From the NCBI GenBank assembly GCA_943704415.1, contig CALSCO010000123.1, positions 1 to 27,013 of the forward strand: a DNA stretch of 27,013 nucleotides, in the 5' to 3' direction. Source of the stretch: Parvularia atlantis. Lineage: Eukaryota; Opisthokonta; Rotosphaerida. Shown piece after piece: positions 10,017 through 18,713 of the stretch (its first letter is position 1; every line of letters starts with the position of its first letter). Made by a program: the position numbers and the translations under genes. The notes under the pieces were generated by a model, which saw only the letters and a list, made by a program, of their open reading frames with translations, was not told the DNA's origin and searched no databases.

Positions 10017-13000
10017 ATGGCCACGACGCTCGCGCGCGCGCCGGTGCCCCCCGCCGCTGCGCCGCAGCTGTTCCTGCAGCCGTTCCGCACGCCGCCGACG
10101 GTACGGCCCGCCGCCGCGCCGGCGTGTTGCGCTGAGTTTCGTCGCGCAGATCGACTTTGGCAACGTGCGCGGCGGCGAGGCGGCGACACGGACGCTGCTC
10201 GTCGTCAACCCGCACGACGCCGCGCTCGAGGTCGTGCTCGAGACGCCGGCCGTGCAGCCCGGCACGCGCAGCGCCGCCGTCAGCCGCACGCACGAGCTCA
10301 GCTTTGGTGACGACGCGCCGGCCGCCGTCGTGCCCGGCCGCGGCAGCTGCGTCGTCAGCGTCACGTGGCGCCCGACGCTCAGCGGCGCACTGCGGTGCCA
10401 CGTGACCGTGCGCACTGCTGCCAACAACCACTTCCAGGTGTGCGCGTGTAGTGGGCGTGTCGATGCGCGCTGATGGGGCGGCGACGCTAGTTCCTCGTCA
10501 TCGGCTTCGCTGTCGGGCTGCGCGATGCGCTGCGCCCCGTCGACGGCAACGAGCTCGTGCGTCGGCGGCGCGCAGCAATCGCACCCGCGGTCTCACCGTG
10601 GGTGCACAGCAGCAGCAGCAGGCGAAGCAGGCCGGCGCAAAGCAGGCCGGCGCAAAGCAGCAAGGCACGAAGCGTGCGCAGCCTGCCGTGGCCGACAACG
10701 ATGCCGACGCTGACGGAAGCGCACACGCACGCGGACTGACAGCCGTCCTGCGACTCCAGCCGGCGCCCAAGCCGACCACGCAGACCGTCAGCAGCCAGGC
10801 AGCGCGGTCAGTGGAGGGTGCTGCCTGCTGAACGTGCGCGGCTCACGCAAAGGTATCTCCCAGGGACAGCGCGTACGACGAGCAAGCGGCCGACAAGCAG
10901 GAGCGCGCGTTTGTGCGCTGGATCAACGCCCAGGTGCGAACCTCGTCGTCTATCGAGCGCACGCATTGACGCGGGTGCGGGCGGCAGTTTGAGCTGGTGT
11001 CCGAGACGCCGGGCGGCAGCAACGGCGCCCTGCGCCAGCTCTCGTCGCGCACGCGCAGCACGCAGCTGCGCCGGGTCGCAGCAGTCCTGTTTCAGTCGGA
11101 CAATGCGCGCCGCATCTTTGCCAAGCTGGAGCAGGTGCGGTTGGCGGTGCGCTGCTGCCGCGGTCGCGGCCCAACGCCCCCGTGTGCCACGCAGGAGATC
11201 GACGCCGGCCATCTGGCCATCCACAGCGACTGCGACTTTGCTGCTGACGTGGGCATCCGCGACTTCTTTGTGGAAATGGTGCGCCGTGCTGGTGGGCGCG
11301 TGGCGGGCGCACTGATGACACATCGCGACCGGCAGCTCAAGTGCTACTCGCTCAGCTGGCTCGTGCTCGGCCTGCAGACGGTCTCTGACCGCAACGTGTC
11401 GATGCTGTCGACGCTGGACGCGTCGTCGCTGGCCGACTGTATCCACACGGTGGCGTGCAGCGCCAGGCCGTGCGAGCGCCTGACGCTCGGTGCCGCAGCA
11501 CTTTCTGCAGCTGCATGGTGTACAGGGCGCGGACGTTCGCACTGAGACGTACAAGGCCGCGGTCGCGAGGCACGTCCTGCTGCGCTTCCTCATGCTCGTC
11601 CTCTTCCTGGACCAGGCCAAGCTGACGCGCCTGCACCCGGCCGACCCGCCGCTGTTCAACAAGGCACGCGGGCGAAAGCAATGGCCTCGATTGTCTGATG
11701 CCCTGCGCGCAGGATGCAGCGATCAAGAGCTCCAAGGGCATGCTGACCGAGTTCTCGCGGCGGTTCCTGAAGGGCGAGGGCGACATCACGCGGCACTTGA
11801 TGCAATACGGCTACGTCGTCTCGTGCGCCCAGAGCGCCCTCGACGAGGTGCGGCGGCACGCTGTTCCTTGCGCCATGCCCTCGCTGACGCATGGGTGGTG
11901 CGTCGCACAGTTTGACTTCCGCATCGAGAACCTCGCGACGGACCTGCGCGATGGCATCCGCCTGGGCCGCCTCATCGAGTTGCTCGCGCACAACTGGTCG
12001 CTGCTCTCGGTGCGTGTGCTCGACAGTGTTGCGGCCTCTGACGCTGCGCAATCGGTGGCAGGACATGCGCCACCCGGCGATCACGCGGCAGCAGAAGCTC
12101 AGCAACGTCAACGTCTTGCTCGCGGCGCTGCAGCGCCTGGGCGTGCTGCTGGGCGAGCTGCGCCTGGTGCGTGCTCGGCTGGCGCTTGCGTCAAGAGCTG
12201 ACGCGCACGGTGAGCAGGGCCTCATCAAGGCCGAGGACATCGTCGACGGGCACCGCGAGAAGACGCTCAAGCTGCTCTGGAAGATCGCGCTGCACTGGGT
12301 GCGCTCGCGTGCGGCGTTGCTCGTCGGTGCGACTGAGACGCAGCTGCTCGCAGCAAGTGGACACCGTGATGAGCGAGAGCGTGCTGCGCTCCGAGATCGC
12401 CCAGCTGCGCGCTGATCTGCAGCGAACGGGCGGCGCGCACGGCGCGGGTGACGAGGCACTGCAGTACTTCCAGTCGGACCGGCTGTCGCTGCTGCTGCAG
12501 TGGTGCAGCTGCGTGTGCGCCTTTGCCGCGATCCCCGTGGTCAACTTCACGTCGTCGTTCTCGGACGGTTCGCGGGCGGCAAGCTGGCGCGGCGATGCTG
12601 ACGGCTCGACGCGTGCAGGTCGCGCTCTCTGCCAACTGATCAGCCACTACCACCCGACGCTGCTCAGCCCGCACAAGATCCGGCACGACACGACGCACAA
12701 CATGCCGAAGCCGGTGGAGGACAACGAGGCCCCGACTGCGGACGCTGCGGGAGCCGAGCGTGCCCCTGTCGCTCTCTACTTCTCGCCCGGGCGGCGTGCG
12801 ACGTCCGACACGGCTGAGAAGCGCGCTCTGGCCAACGAGCGGACCAACTTTGGCCTCGTGCATCGCGCGCTGATCGAGCTCGGTGGCGTGCCCATGCTAA
12901 GTGCGTACGCGTGCGCTCATTGGTCGCGGCCAGTGCTGACTGCCGCCGCAGTGGGGGCTGAGGACATGTCCAACACGATGCCGGACGAGAAGTCGGTGAT

Positions 13001-14685
13001 CATCCTCGTTGCGCGCCTGTGTGCGCGGCTGCTGGACCTGCGTGACGACATGAAGGTGCGCACGTGGTCAACGCTGCAGAGCAACACCGGCTGACAACGC
13101 TCCGCAGGCCGCAAAGACCGCCTACAACGCGGCGGTCACTCTCCAGCGACGCTGGCGCGCCGTGCGGGCGGCCAAGCGTGCGACCAGCGGACACGCTGTC
13201 ATCAAAAGCGCGGCGATCGTTCTGCAGCAGCGGCGGCGCGCGGTGCTTGTGGCACGCAAGGCGTCAATCAGCTACGCGGCGACCAAGCGGGCAGCAGTCG
13301 TGCTGCAGCAGCGGTGGCGCGCGGTGCTGGCGGCACGCAAGGCGTCAATCAGCTACGCGGCGACCAAGCGGGCAGCAGTCGTGCTGCAGCAGCGGTGGCG
13401 CGCGGTGCTGGCGGCACGCAAGGCGTCAATCAGCTACGCNNNNNNNATCAGCTACGCGGCGACCAAGCGGGCAGCAGTCGTGCTGCAGCAGCGGTGGCGC
13501 GCGGTGCTGGCGGCACGCAAGGCGTCAATCAGCTACGTGGCGACCAAGCGGGCAGCAGTCGTGCTGCAGCAGCGGTGGCGCGCGGTGCTGGCGGCACGCA
13601 AGGCGTCAATCAGCTACGCGGCGACCAAGCGGGCAGCAGTCGTGCTGCAGCAGCGGTGGCGCGCGGTGCTGGCGGCACGCAAGGCGACGAGCGGCTTCAT
13701 GGCGACAAGGCTCGCTCTTCGGCAAAAGCTAAGCGCCGCAGTGCTGCTTCAGCGTGTGTGGCGCGGCTACTGGTGCGTCGGTGCGTGCGCCGTACGGCCT
13801 GCTGTTTGACGTGCGGCTTGTACGCAGCGTGCGCAAGCTGTCGTCTGCAAAGTTGCTTGCCGTGCGCACGCGTGTGCAGCAGGCGAACGAGCAGTGCGTG
13901 CTGGCCGCCATATCTCGTCGAAACTGACGCGTCGCTCAGGTTCTCGGAGCAGATGACGCTGGGCAGCCGCACCAAGCTCGCGCTCAACATCTTGCTATCG
14001 TCCAAGTCGGTCACGGAGATCCTGCGCGCGTGCAAGCACCTGGGTGCGTGTCTCGCTGTCATGCCGGCGTGCGCGCAAGTCTCATGCGGGCGTGCCGCGC
14101 AGAGGTCACGACGCGCCTATCGTACGTGTGCTGCCAGCAGCTGGTCGAGCACAACGCGATCACGATCATCCTCCTGTTCATCAAGTCAGTCAACCGGTCC
14201 GAGCCGCACCTGAAGGTCCTGCGGATCGTACTCGACATCCTCACCAACCTGACCGTGTGGCCGGCCACGACGGCCAAGGTCTGTGTCTACCGCTGAGTGC
14301 ACGGACGCCTCTTGACGCGTCTCGCACAGGTGTTCGCGGCCGACGGCGTGCTGGACGCGTTCATGGAGCTGCTGCAGAGGCACCGCGAGAACCACGAGCT
14401 GTTCATACTCACGGCACGCCTGCTGCTGAGGATGCCGGCAAGCTGCCGGGTGCGTCGGCGGGAAACGACCGCAGCACTGCTGACACTCAGACGCGCGCGC
14501 GGGAGCAGGAGCTGCCGGCGAACCGCAAGACGTTCGAGCGCACCCGCGCTATCGCCGACGTACTGGGCCAGAAGCACCGCGTGCAGACACTCTCGAGCGC
14601 GCGCGGCGGCGCGGCGGCCGGCAGCGACCCCGTGGCCAAGCAACTGGCGGTGCTGCGACAGCTGCTGCAGCTGCTGCGTGTGTAA
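10017..14685 (+). CDS. ASPM/Asp-like spindle-pole protein (ASH, CH, IQ repeats)
   Basis: Twenty-two exons: 10017-10100, 10150-10437, 10491-10556, 10610-10806, 10864-10933, 10988-11134, 11195-11278, 11336-11449, 11499-11663, 11713-11847, 11911-12009, 12062-12166, 12218-12298, 12354-12567, 12619-12900, 12952-13055, 13108-13772, 13828-13893, 13940-14043, 14103-14278, 14330-14449, 14509-14685 (1,180 codons counting the N gap). Order: N-terminal ASH beta domain (IDFGNVRGGEAATRTLLVVN), Lys/Gln-rich linker, ASPM-type helical block (ERAFVRWIN, KSSKGMLTEFSRRFL), calponin-homology region (FRIENLATDLRDGIRLGRLI, DIVDGHREKTLKLLWKI), second CH half (NFTSSFSDGRALCQLISHYH), IQ repeats, and a C-terminal armadillo-like segment (SVNRSEPHLKVLRIVLDILT). 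ASPM/Asp focuses microtubule minus ends at spindle poles; IQ motifs bind calmodulin-like light chains. It is about a third the size of the human protein because the IQ array is short or collapsed at the gap. An optional frame-neutral intron at 10688-10759 cannot be excluded. Confidence 0.85.
11664..11712 (+). other. Inferred GC-AG intron in ASPM-like gene
   Basis: The donor reads AAG|GCACGC and the acceptor GCGCAG, 49 nt long. It joins ADPPLFNK to DAAIKSSKGMLTEF in phase, as the ASPM family requires (a PPLF segment followed by KSS). No in-phase GT is available at the junction. Confidence 0.65.
13276..13687 (+). repeat. 81-bp tandem repeat encoding 27-residue IQ units
   Basis: Five nearly identical 81-bp units encode AATKRAAVVLQQRWRAVLAA plus RKASISY. 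Unit starts fall at 13276, 13357, 13456, 13537 and 13618. One extra offset of 18 bp is caused by the gap. Within the visible part the copies differ by about one base (Val for Ala at 13537), while the flanking IQ units at about 13108-13275 and 13688-13770 are diverged. This indicates recent expansion. Confidence 0.92.
13440..13446. other. Seven-N assembly gap inside the IQ repeat
   Basis: The 11 bases before the gap (13429-13439) are identical to the 11 bases after it (13447-13457). Removing the Ns and one 11-bp copy restores the 81-bp period exactly (99 - 7 - 11 = 81). The gap therefore marks two contig ends meeting inside a repeat. The true number of units is unknown. Confidence 0.9.
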
Positions 14686-14763
14686 CTTAGCGATCTGGCC
14701 TGCACGGACTTAAGCCTGAGTGGCCAGGCCCCGAGCCTAAGTCTGCGTTGAGTTGACAGTCCT

Positions 14764-15501
14764 TCAGACGTCTAGCTTCATCTTCGTAACAACCGAAGCG
14801 AGCTCATCAACGAAGAAGAAGATACCTTGCGGGACGGTGCTCGTGTCTTGCAGACGCGTGGCGATCTCGTCGTTGGCGTCAGCCACAGCCGTCTCGATCC
14901 GTGCCCACGTGCCGTCGTCGACCAGGTCTGGGCACGACGTCCGCGCGTGCTGCGACACAGGCACGATGCGACTGTCGTTTTGCAGGCGGTTCAAAAACCT
15001 CGTGAAGGGCCCCTTCTTGGCATGGTTGATCTCGGAGGTGGTCAGGTTCAGATTGCAGTGGCTGTTGACGACCTCGCGAACTGCGCGCGTGCTGTGTGCT
15101 GGCGGCATAGCACTGTAAACCATGTCGAGCACCTGGATCTCGAGCACATGATCGACGTTGGCTGGTTTCGGGCGGCTCTTGTTGCTCGTGTACACATCTT
15201 GTTTGCGCCGTGCCCACACTTCGTCGGCTTTGTGAGTCACCGCAGCGCGGAGAGTGCCGTCACAATTGCTGTCAGACTCGTCCGAGTCATACTCGACCAC
15301 CACCTTGCGACTAGCGGCGCCAGCGACGGCTGCCTGAGCCTTGCGGTTCTCGCAGTGCTCGACGTTGCACGCGCACTTTGCGCTGCACTTCTTGTTGTTC
15401 GCGTGGCAGTCGCAGCGTGACGTGACACACTTGGTGGTTAGGCCACACTGGCACGGCATTCCAGTCACGACGCAACCTGCAGCTGTCGACACCGCATTCA
15501 T
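14764..15501 (-). CDS. Intronless Cys-rich protein of unknown function
   Basis: A single 245-codon frame runs from Met at 15501 to the stop at 14764. Residues about 17-52 hold nine regularly spaced cysteines: CQC, KC, SRCDC, KC, AKCAC, HC. This resembles one half of a tesmin/CXC zinc-binding module. An acidic DSDESDS stretch follows, then a region of about 130 residues with alternating hydrophobic and charged positions that I do not recognise. It has no introns although its neighbours average one every 150-200 coding bases. Its DNA is visibly richer in A/T with more varied third positions. That suggests a retrocopy, a domesticated mobile-element gene or a transferred gene. I assign no function. 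Confidence 0.6.
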   Translation of the reverse strand: MNAVSTAAGCVVTGMPCQCGLTTKCVTSRCDCHANNKKCSAKCACNVEHCENRKAQAAVAGAASRKVVVEYDSDESDSNCDGTLRAAVTHKADEVWARRKQDVYTSNKSRPKPANVDHVLEIQVLDMVYSAMPPAHSTRAVREVVNSHCNLNLTTSEINHAKKGPFTRFLNRLQNDSRIVPVSQHARTSCPDLVDDGTWARIETAVADANDEIATRLQDTSTVPQGIFFFVDELASVVTKMKLDV

Positions 15502-15620
15502 CAGCCACAGCGGTGCGCAGAGGAGGCCAAGCTCACGAGCAGTCTGGGTTGGAAGGAATGTGCGAAAGTGGTTGGCAAGTGGTCAGTTCCTACCTACTAG
15601 TAGGTGTGACGGCTGTCACC
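15502..15620. promoter_or_regulatory. Divergent promoter with 14-bp perfect palindrome
   Basis: The interval separates the start of the Cys-rich gene (-) from the start of the hydrolase-phosphatase gene (+). ACCTACTAGTAGGT at 15592-15605 is a perfect 14-bp palindrome, ending 15 bp before the + strand start codon. It looks like a dimeric-factor site, but the factor is unknown. Confidence 0.4.
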
Positions 15621-17844
15621 ATGCCCACGGTCGAGCGCGATCTCTCGATCGACGGCCCGGCGGGGCTGCTGGCGGGCGTGCTGCGCGTGCCGGGTGGTGG
15701 CGCGGCGGCCGACGGGCCGATACGCGTGGTGCTGCTGCTGCACGGCGTGCTCGGCCACAAGAACTACTGCTTCCTGCCGCTGCTGGCGCAGCAGCTGGAC
15801 ACGGTCGGGCTGGCGTCGTACCGCTTCGACTTCCGCGGCAACGGCGACAGCGAGGGCCAACTGACGTACTCGCACTTCGAGGTGCGTGCGTAATCGGCGA
15901 GGCGGTGGGGCGATGGCTCAGGGGCGCGTGCGCGGCAGGACGACCTGGCCGACATCCGCTGCGTGCATGAGGCGCTCGAGCGCATGGGCCACCATGTCGC
16001 GGGCATCATCGGCCACAGCCGCGGTGCCGATCCGCGCCCGCGCGCCGTTGCGGGACGACACTTATGCTGCCCACGCCAGGCGCGTGGAGCATGCTCAAGT
16101 ACGTTGCGACCGTGCGCCCCGTCGCCTTCGCTGTCAACGTCGCTGCGCGGTACCTGATGGCCGACGGGCCCAAGAAGCACGCGCCCGAGGACCTGGCGCA
16201 GCTCGCGAGCCAGGCGCGTGTGCGGCGGGCGGGTGGGCAGCGGACGCGGACTGACGGCGGGCGCGTGCGCAGGGCTACTTCATGTGGCAGTACAAGCGCA
16301 AGGGCCGCCCGCAGGCCGTCAAGGTCACGCAGGCCGACATTGACGAGTTTGCGGGCGCGGACGTGTCGCACGGTGCGTGCACGCGCGCATCATCTCTGCG
16401 CGGGACACTGACGGGCGCGCGCCAGTGCGCCGCATCCCGCCGACCGTCGCGGTGCTGACCTGCCACGGCCTGGCGGACGACGTGCGTGTGACTGGGCGTT
16501 GCACGCGCGCGCTCTCAGCTCTGACGGCACGGCTGCTGCAGACCATCCCGACCGAGAACGCGGCGCACATCGCCAACGCCGTGCCAAACCACACGTTGCG
16601 GCTGATCCCAGGCGCGGACCACTTCTTCAAAACTAAGGGTGCGCGGCGCGGCGTGACGCGCTCGCCCTTGCTGACGGGCACGCCGCCGCAGGCCCCGAGC
16701 TCGTCCAGGCGATTGTCGACTGGCTGCAGCACACCGACAAAGATGCGCGCGCGCTGCGGCTGGACCGGGCGCACCGCAACATCACGCTGCTGCGCTTCCT
16801 GCCGCTCGAGGGCGTGACCAACTGCCGCGACGTCGGTGGCTACCCCACGGCCGACGGGGGCGCCGTGCGCCAGCGGCGCTTCTTCCGGTCAGGCGAGCTC
16901 ACGGGCGCGACGGCGAAAGACCTGGCGGTGCTGGCGTCGCTTGGCGTGCACACGCTGCTCGACCTGCGCTCGCACCCGGAGGTGCAGCAGCGCGGGTCGG
17001 TCGAGCTGCGGTGCGGCGCGTCCGTGTCTGCGAAATCAAGAGCTGACGCGCCGCGGCGACGCAGTGAGGGCGGCGACCTGCGGCGCGTGCCCTGCCCCGT
17101 GTTTGCGGAGGAGGATTACTCGCCCGAGGCGCTCGCGCAGCGCTGGCTGTGTTACACGCAGGGCGCCGACGGGTTCTCGGACGGTGTGGTGCCGTGCGCG
17201 CCGACGGTGGCGTGGCCTGACAGTGCGGCCGGCCAGCGTACATGCAGATCCTCGAGAAGGGCGGCGCCGCGTGTCGCGCCGTGTTTGAGGCCCTGGCGCG
17301 CAACACGTCGGGCGCGGTGCTGGTGCACTGCACGGCCGGCAAGGTGCGCGCACGTCGATGTGCGGGCTGGCGCGTGTCTGACGCGACGCCGCGGCAGGAC
17401 CGGACGGGCGTGATCACGATGCTGTTTCTGATGCTGATGGGCGTTGACGACGAGCTGATCTGCTGGGACTACGAGCAGACGGAGCTCGTGCTGAAGCGTG
17501 CGTGGCGGCGCGTGTCTGTGCGCGTGCGTTGTGCGCAGTCGCCTGACGCGGCCTGCGCGGCGCCAGGCGACCGCGAGCAGATCGAGCGCATCATGAGCTG
17601 GACGCAGAACAAGATCACGGAGCAGGGCGCGCTCAACATGATCTCGGCGAGGTGCGGCCGCCATGGGGTCGCGCCGCAGCTGTCGGGCCAACGCCGTGGC
17701 AGCTTCGACAGCATGGCCCGCACAATCGAGCGGTTCCGCACGCGCTGGCGCACGGTCGAAGCGTACCTCGAGCAGGTCGGTGTGGACACCGCGACGCAGC
17801 GCGCCGTGCGCGACCGGTACCGCACGTCCACGAGCGTGCTGTGA
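15621..17844 (+). CDS. Alpha/beta hydrolase fused to Y_phosphatase3-type phosphatase
   Basis: Exons 15621-15881, 15939-16023, 16080-16219, 16273-16372, 16426-16481, 16542-16638, 16692-17010, 17065-17183, 17237-17343, 17398-17497, 17567-17651 and 17712-17844 give 533 aa. Residues 1-265 form an alpha/beta hydrolase with HGVLGHKNY (oxyanion side), FDFRGNGDSEG, the nucleophile elbow GHSRG (Ser about 114), an acid in CHGLADD and His in GADHFF, so the triad is complete. Residues about 285-533 form a tyrosine/lipid-phosphatase-like domain with NCRDVGGY, FRSGEL, HTLLDLRS and the P-loop HCTAGKDRTG (Cys about 424, Arg about 430), ending in the EAYLEQVGV helix typical of Y_phosphatase3. One uninterrupted exon (16692-17010) encodes the end of the first domain and the start of the second, so this is a real fusion. 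Substrates are unknown. The start at 15621 has a CACC-ATG context. A GC donor at 16214 is a weaker alternative to GT at 16220. Confidence 0.82.
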
Positions 17845-17889
17845 GGGCGGCTGGCTGGGCTGTACACGTCATGCTGCTTTGTTCACGGT

Positions 17890-18601
17890 TCACGCGGTGG
17901 GATCGTCGCTCGCGAGCGGCGTCCTGGGCGTGCACGACACGGGTGAGCGCGGGCATGAGGCATGCACACACGCAGGCAGACGCGCACCAGAAGACGCTCG
18001 GGCTCGTGTGCCGCCGCATGCCGCGGTCGCCCGTCGCATCGGGCTGCAGCGGCACGGGCGAGGGCAGGGCGAGCGCGGCCGGCCCGGGCGAGGCGACGGC
18101 GGACGGGCGCTGCACTGTCTCGCCGTAGACGACGGCGCGAAGTGCGTCGTTGCGCTGCAGCACCTCGCCCAGCAGCTGCTCGACGTTGCGCGGTGCCGGG
18201 GGCGATGTCGCGCCGTGGCCCGCGATCATCGTCGTCGCCGCCGCCTCCGCCACGCCGTGGATCTCGAGCGCGAGGCGCTCGCCGCTGAGCAGGCCGTGCT
18301 TGCCGCGTGCATCGGGCGGCGGGTGCACCGTGGCCACGCCGTCGTCGCCCGCGCCGGCCGATGCCGCCGATGCCGCCGATGCCGCCGTGGCGGGCACGAG
18401 CTCGGCGCGCGTGACCTGGAAGGCCGGGCTGAACGAGACGGCCTCGCGCAGCGCGCCGTCGGGCGCGACGTCGACGACGATCAGCTGCTCCAGCGGCACG
18501 TGCGCCGGCAGCGGCTCGCCCTCGTACACGACCAGCACCGCCGGCGGCGGCGGCGGCGGCACCGGCGCGCGCCCGATGACCCGTACAGACACCGATGTCA
18601 T
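17890..18601 (-). CDS. Unrecognised Ala/Pro-rich protein
   Basis: Two exons (18601-17988 and 17923-17890) give 215 aa, with a 64-nt GTGCG...CAG intron just before the end. The N-terminal 70 residues look folded: VSVRVIGRAP, a Pro run, then LVVYEGEPLPAH and EQLIVVDVAPDG, like short beta strands. An Ala/Ser/Gly linker follows, then LSGERLALEIHGVAE and NVEQLLGEVLQRNDALRAVV, a likely helix. No signal peptide or membrane segment is seen. I do not recognise the family and assign no function. It is convergent with the fusion gene (45 bp between stops) and divergent from the GST gene (112 bp). Confidence 0.55.
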
Positions 18602-18713
18602 GCAGTTGCCAAATGTGGCATGTGCAGCATGCTGACAAAGCCTTGCTTGGTGACGCCTTGCTGACCAAGCGCCTTGCTGACCAAGCCAGCCTCATGACTC
18701 CACTTACCGCTCG
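18602..18713. promoter_or_regulatory. Bidirectional promoter with repeated TGACNNNGC motifs
   Basis: Three copies of TGACNNNGC lie on the + strand: TGACAAAGC at 18633-18641 and TGACCAAGC at 18662-18670 and 18678-18686. The last two are part of a 16-bp direct repeat (GCCTTGCTGACCAAGC). GCTTGGT just upstream (about 18645-18651) is the inverse of ACCAAGC. The motif matches the core of the animal antioxidant response element and overlaps Yap/bZIP-like TGAC half-sites. It lies directly before a glutathione transferase gene. Confidence 0.5.

Noticed and set aside
12167-12217. tRNA, rRNA or snRNA genes across the window
   Set aside because: I looked for cloverleaf ends, A/B boxes and conserved rRNA blocks and saw none. 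Short hairpin-capable GC-rich introns such as this one do not match any RNA family.
13064-13732. Alternative frames through the 81-bp repeat giving Ser/Cys-rich or Gly-rich repeat proteins
   Set aside because: 81 is divisible by three, so every frame is open and periodic. Only the IQ frame joins to the CH domains and C-terminal part of ASPM.
13108-13770. CRISPR array or non-coding satellite
   Set aside because: Units are contiguous without unique spacers, stay in frame and encode IQ motifs inside a recognisable ASPM protein.
14690-14745. Possible terminal repeat around GACTTA...TAAGTC beside the intronless gene
   Set aside because: The inverted arms are only about six perfect bases and no matching copy is found at the other side (15502-15620). 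There is no target duplication, so no mobile element can be supported.
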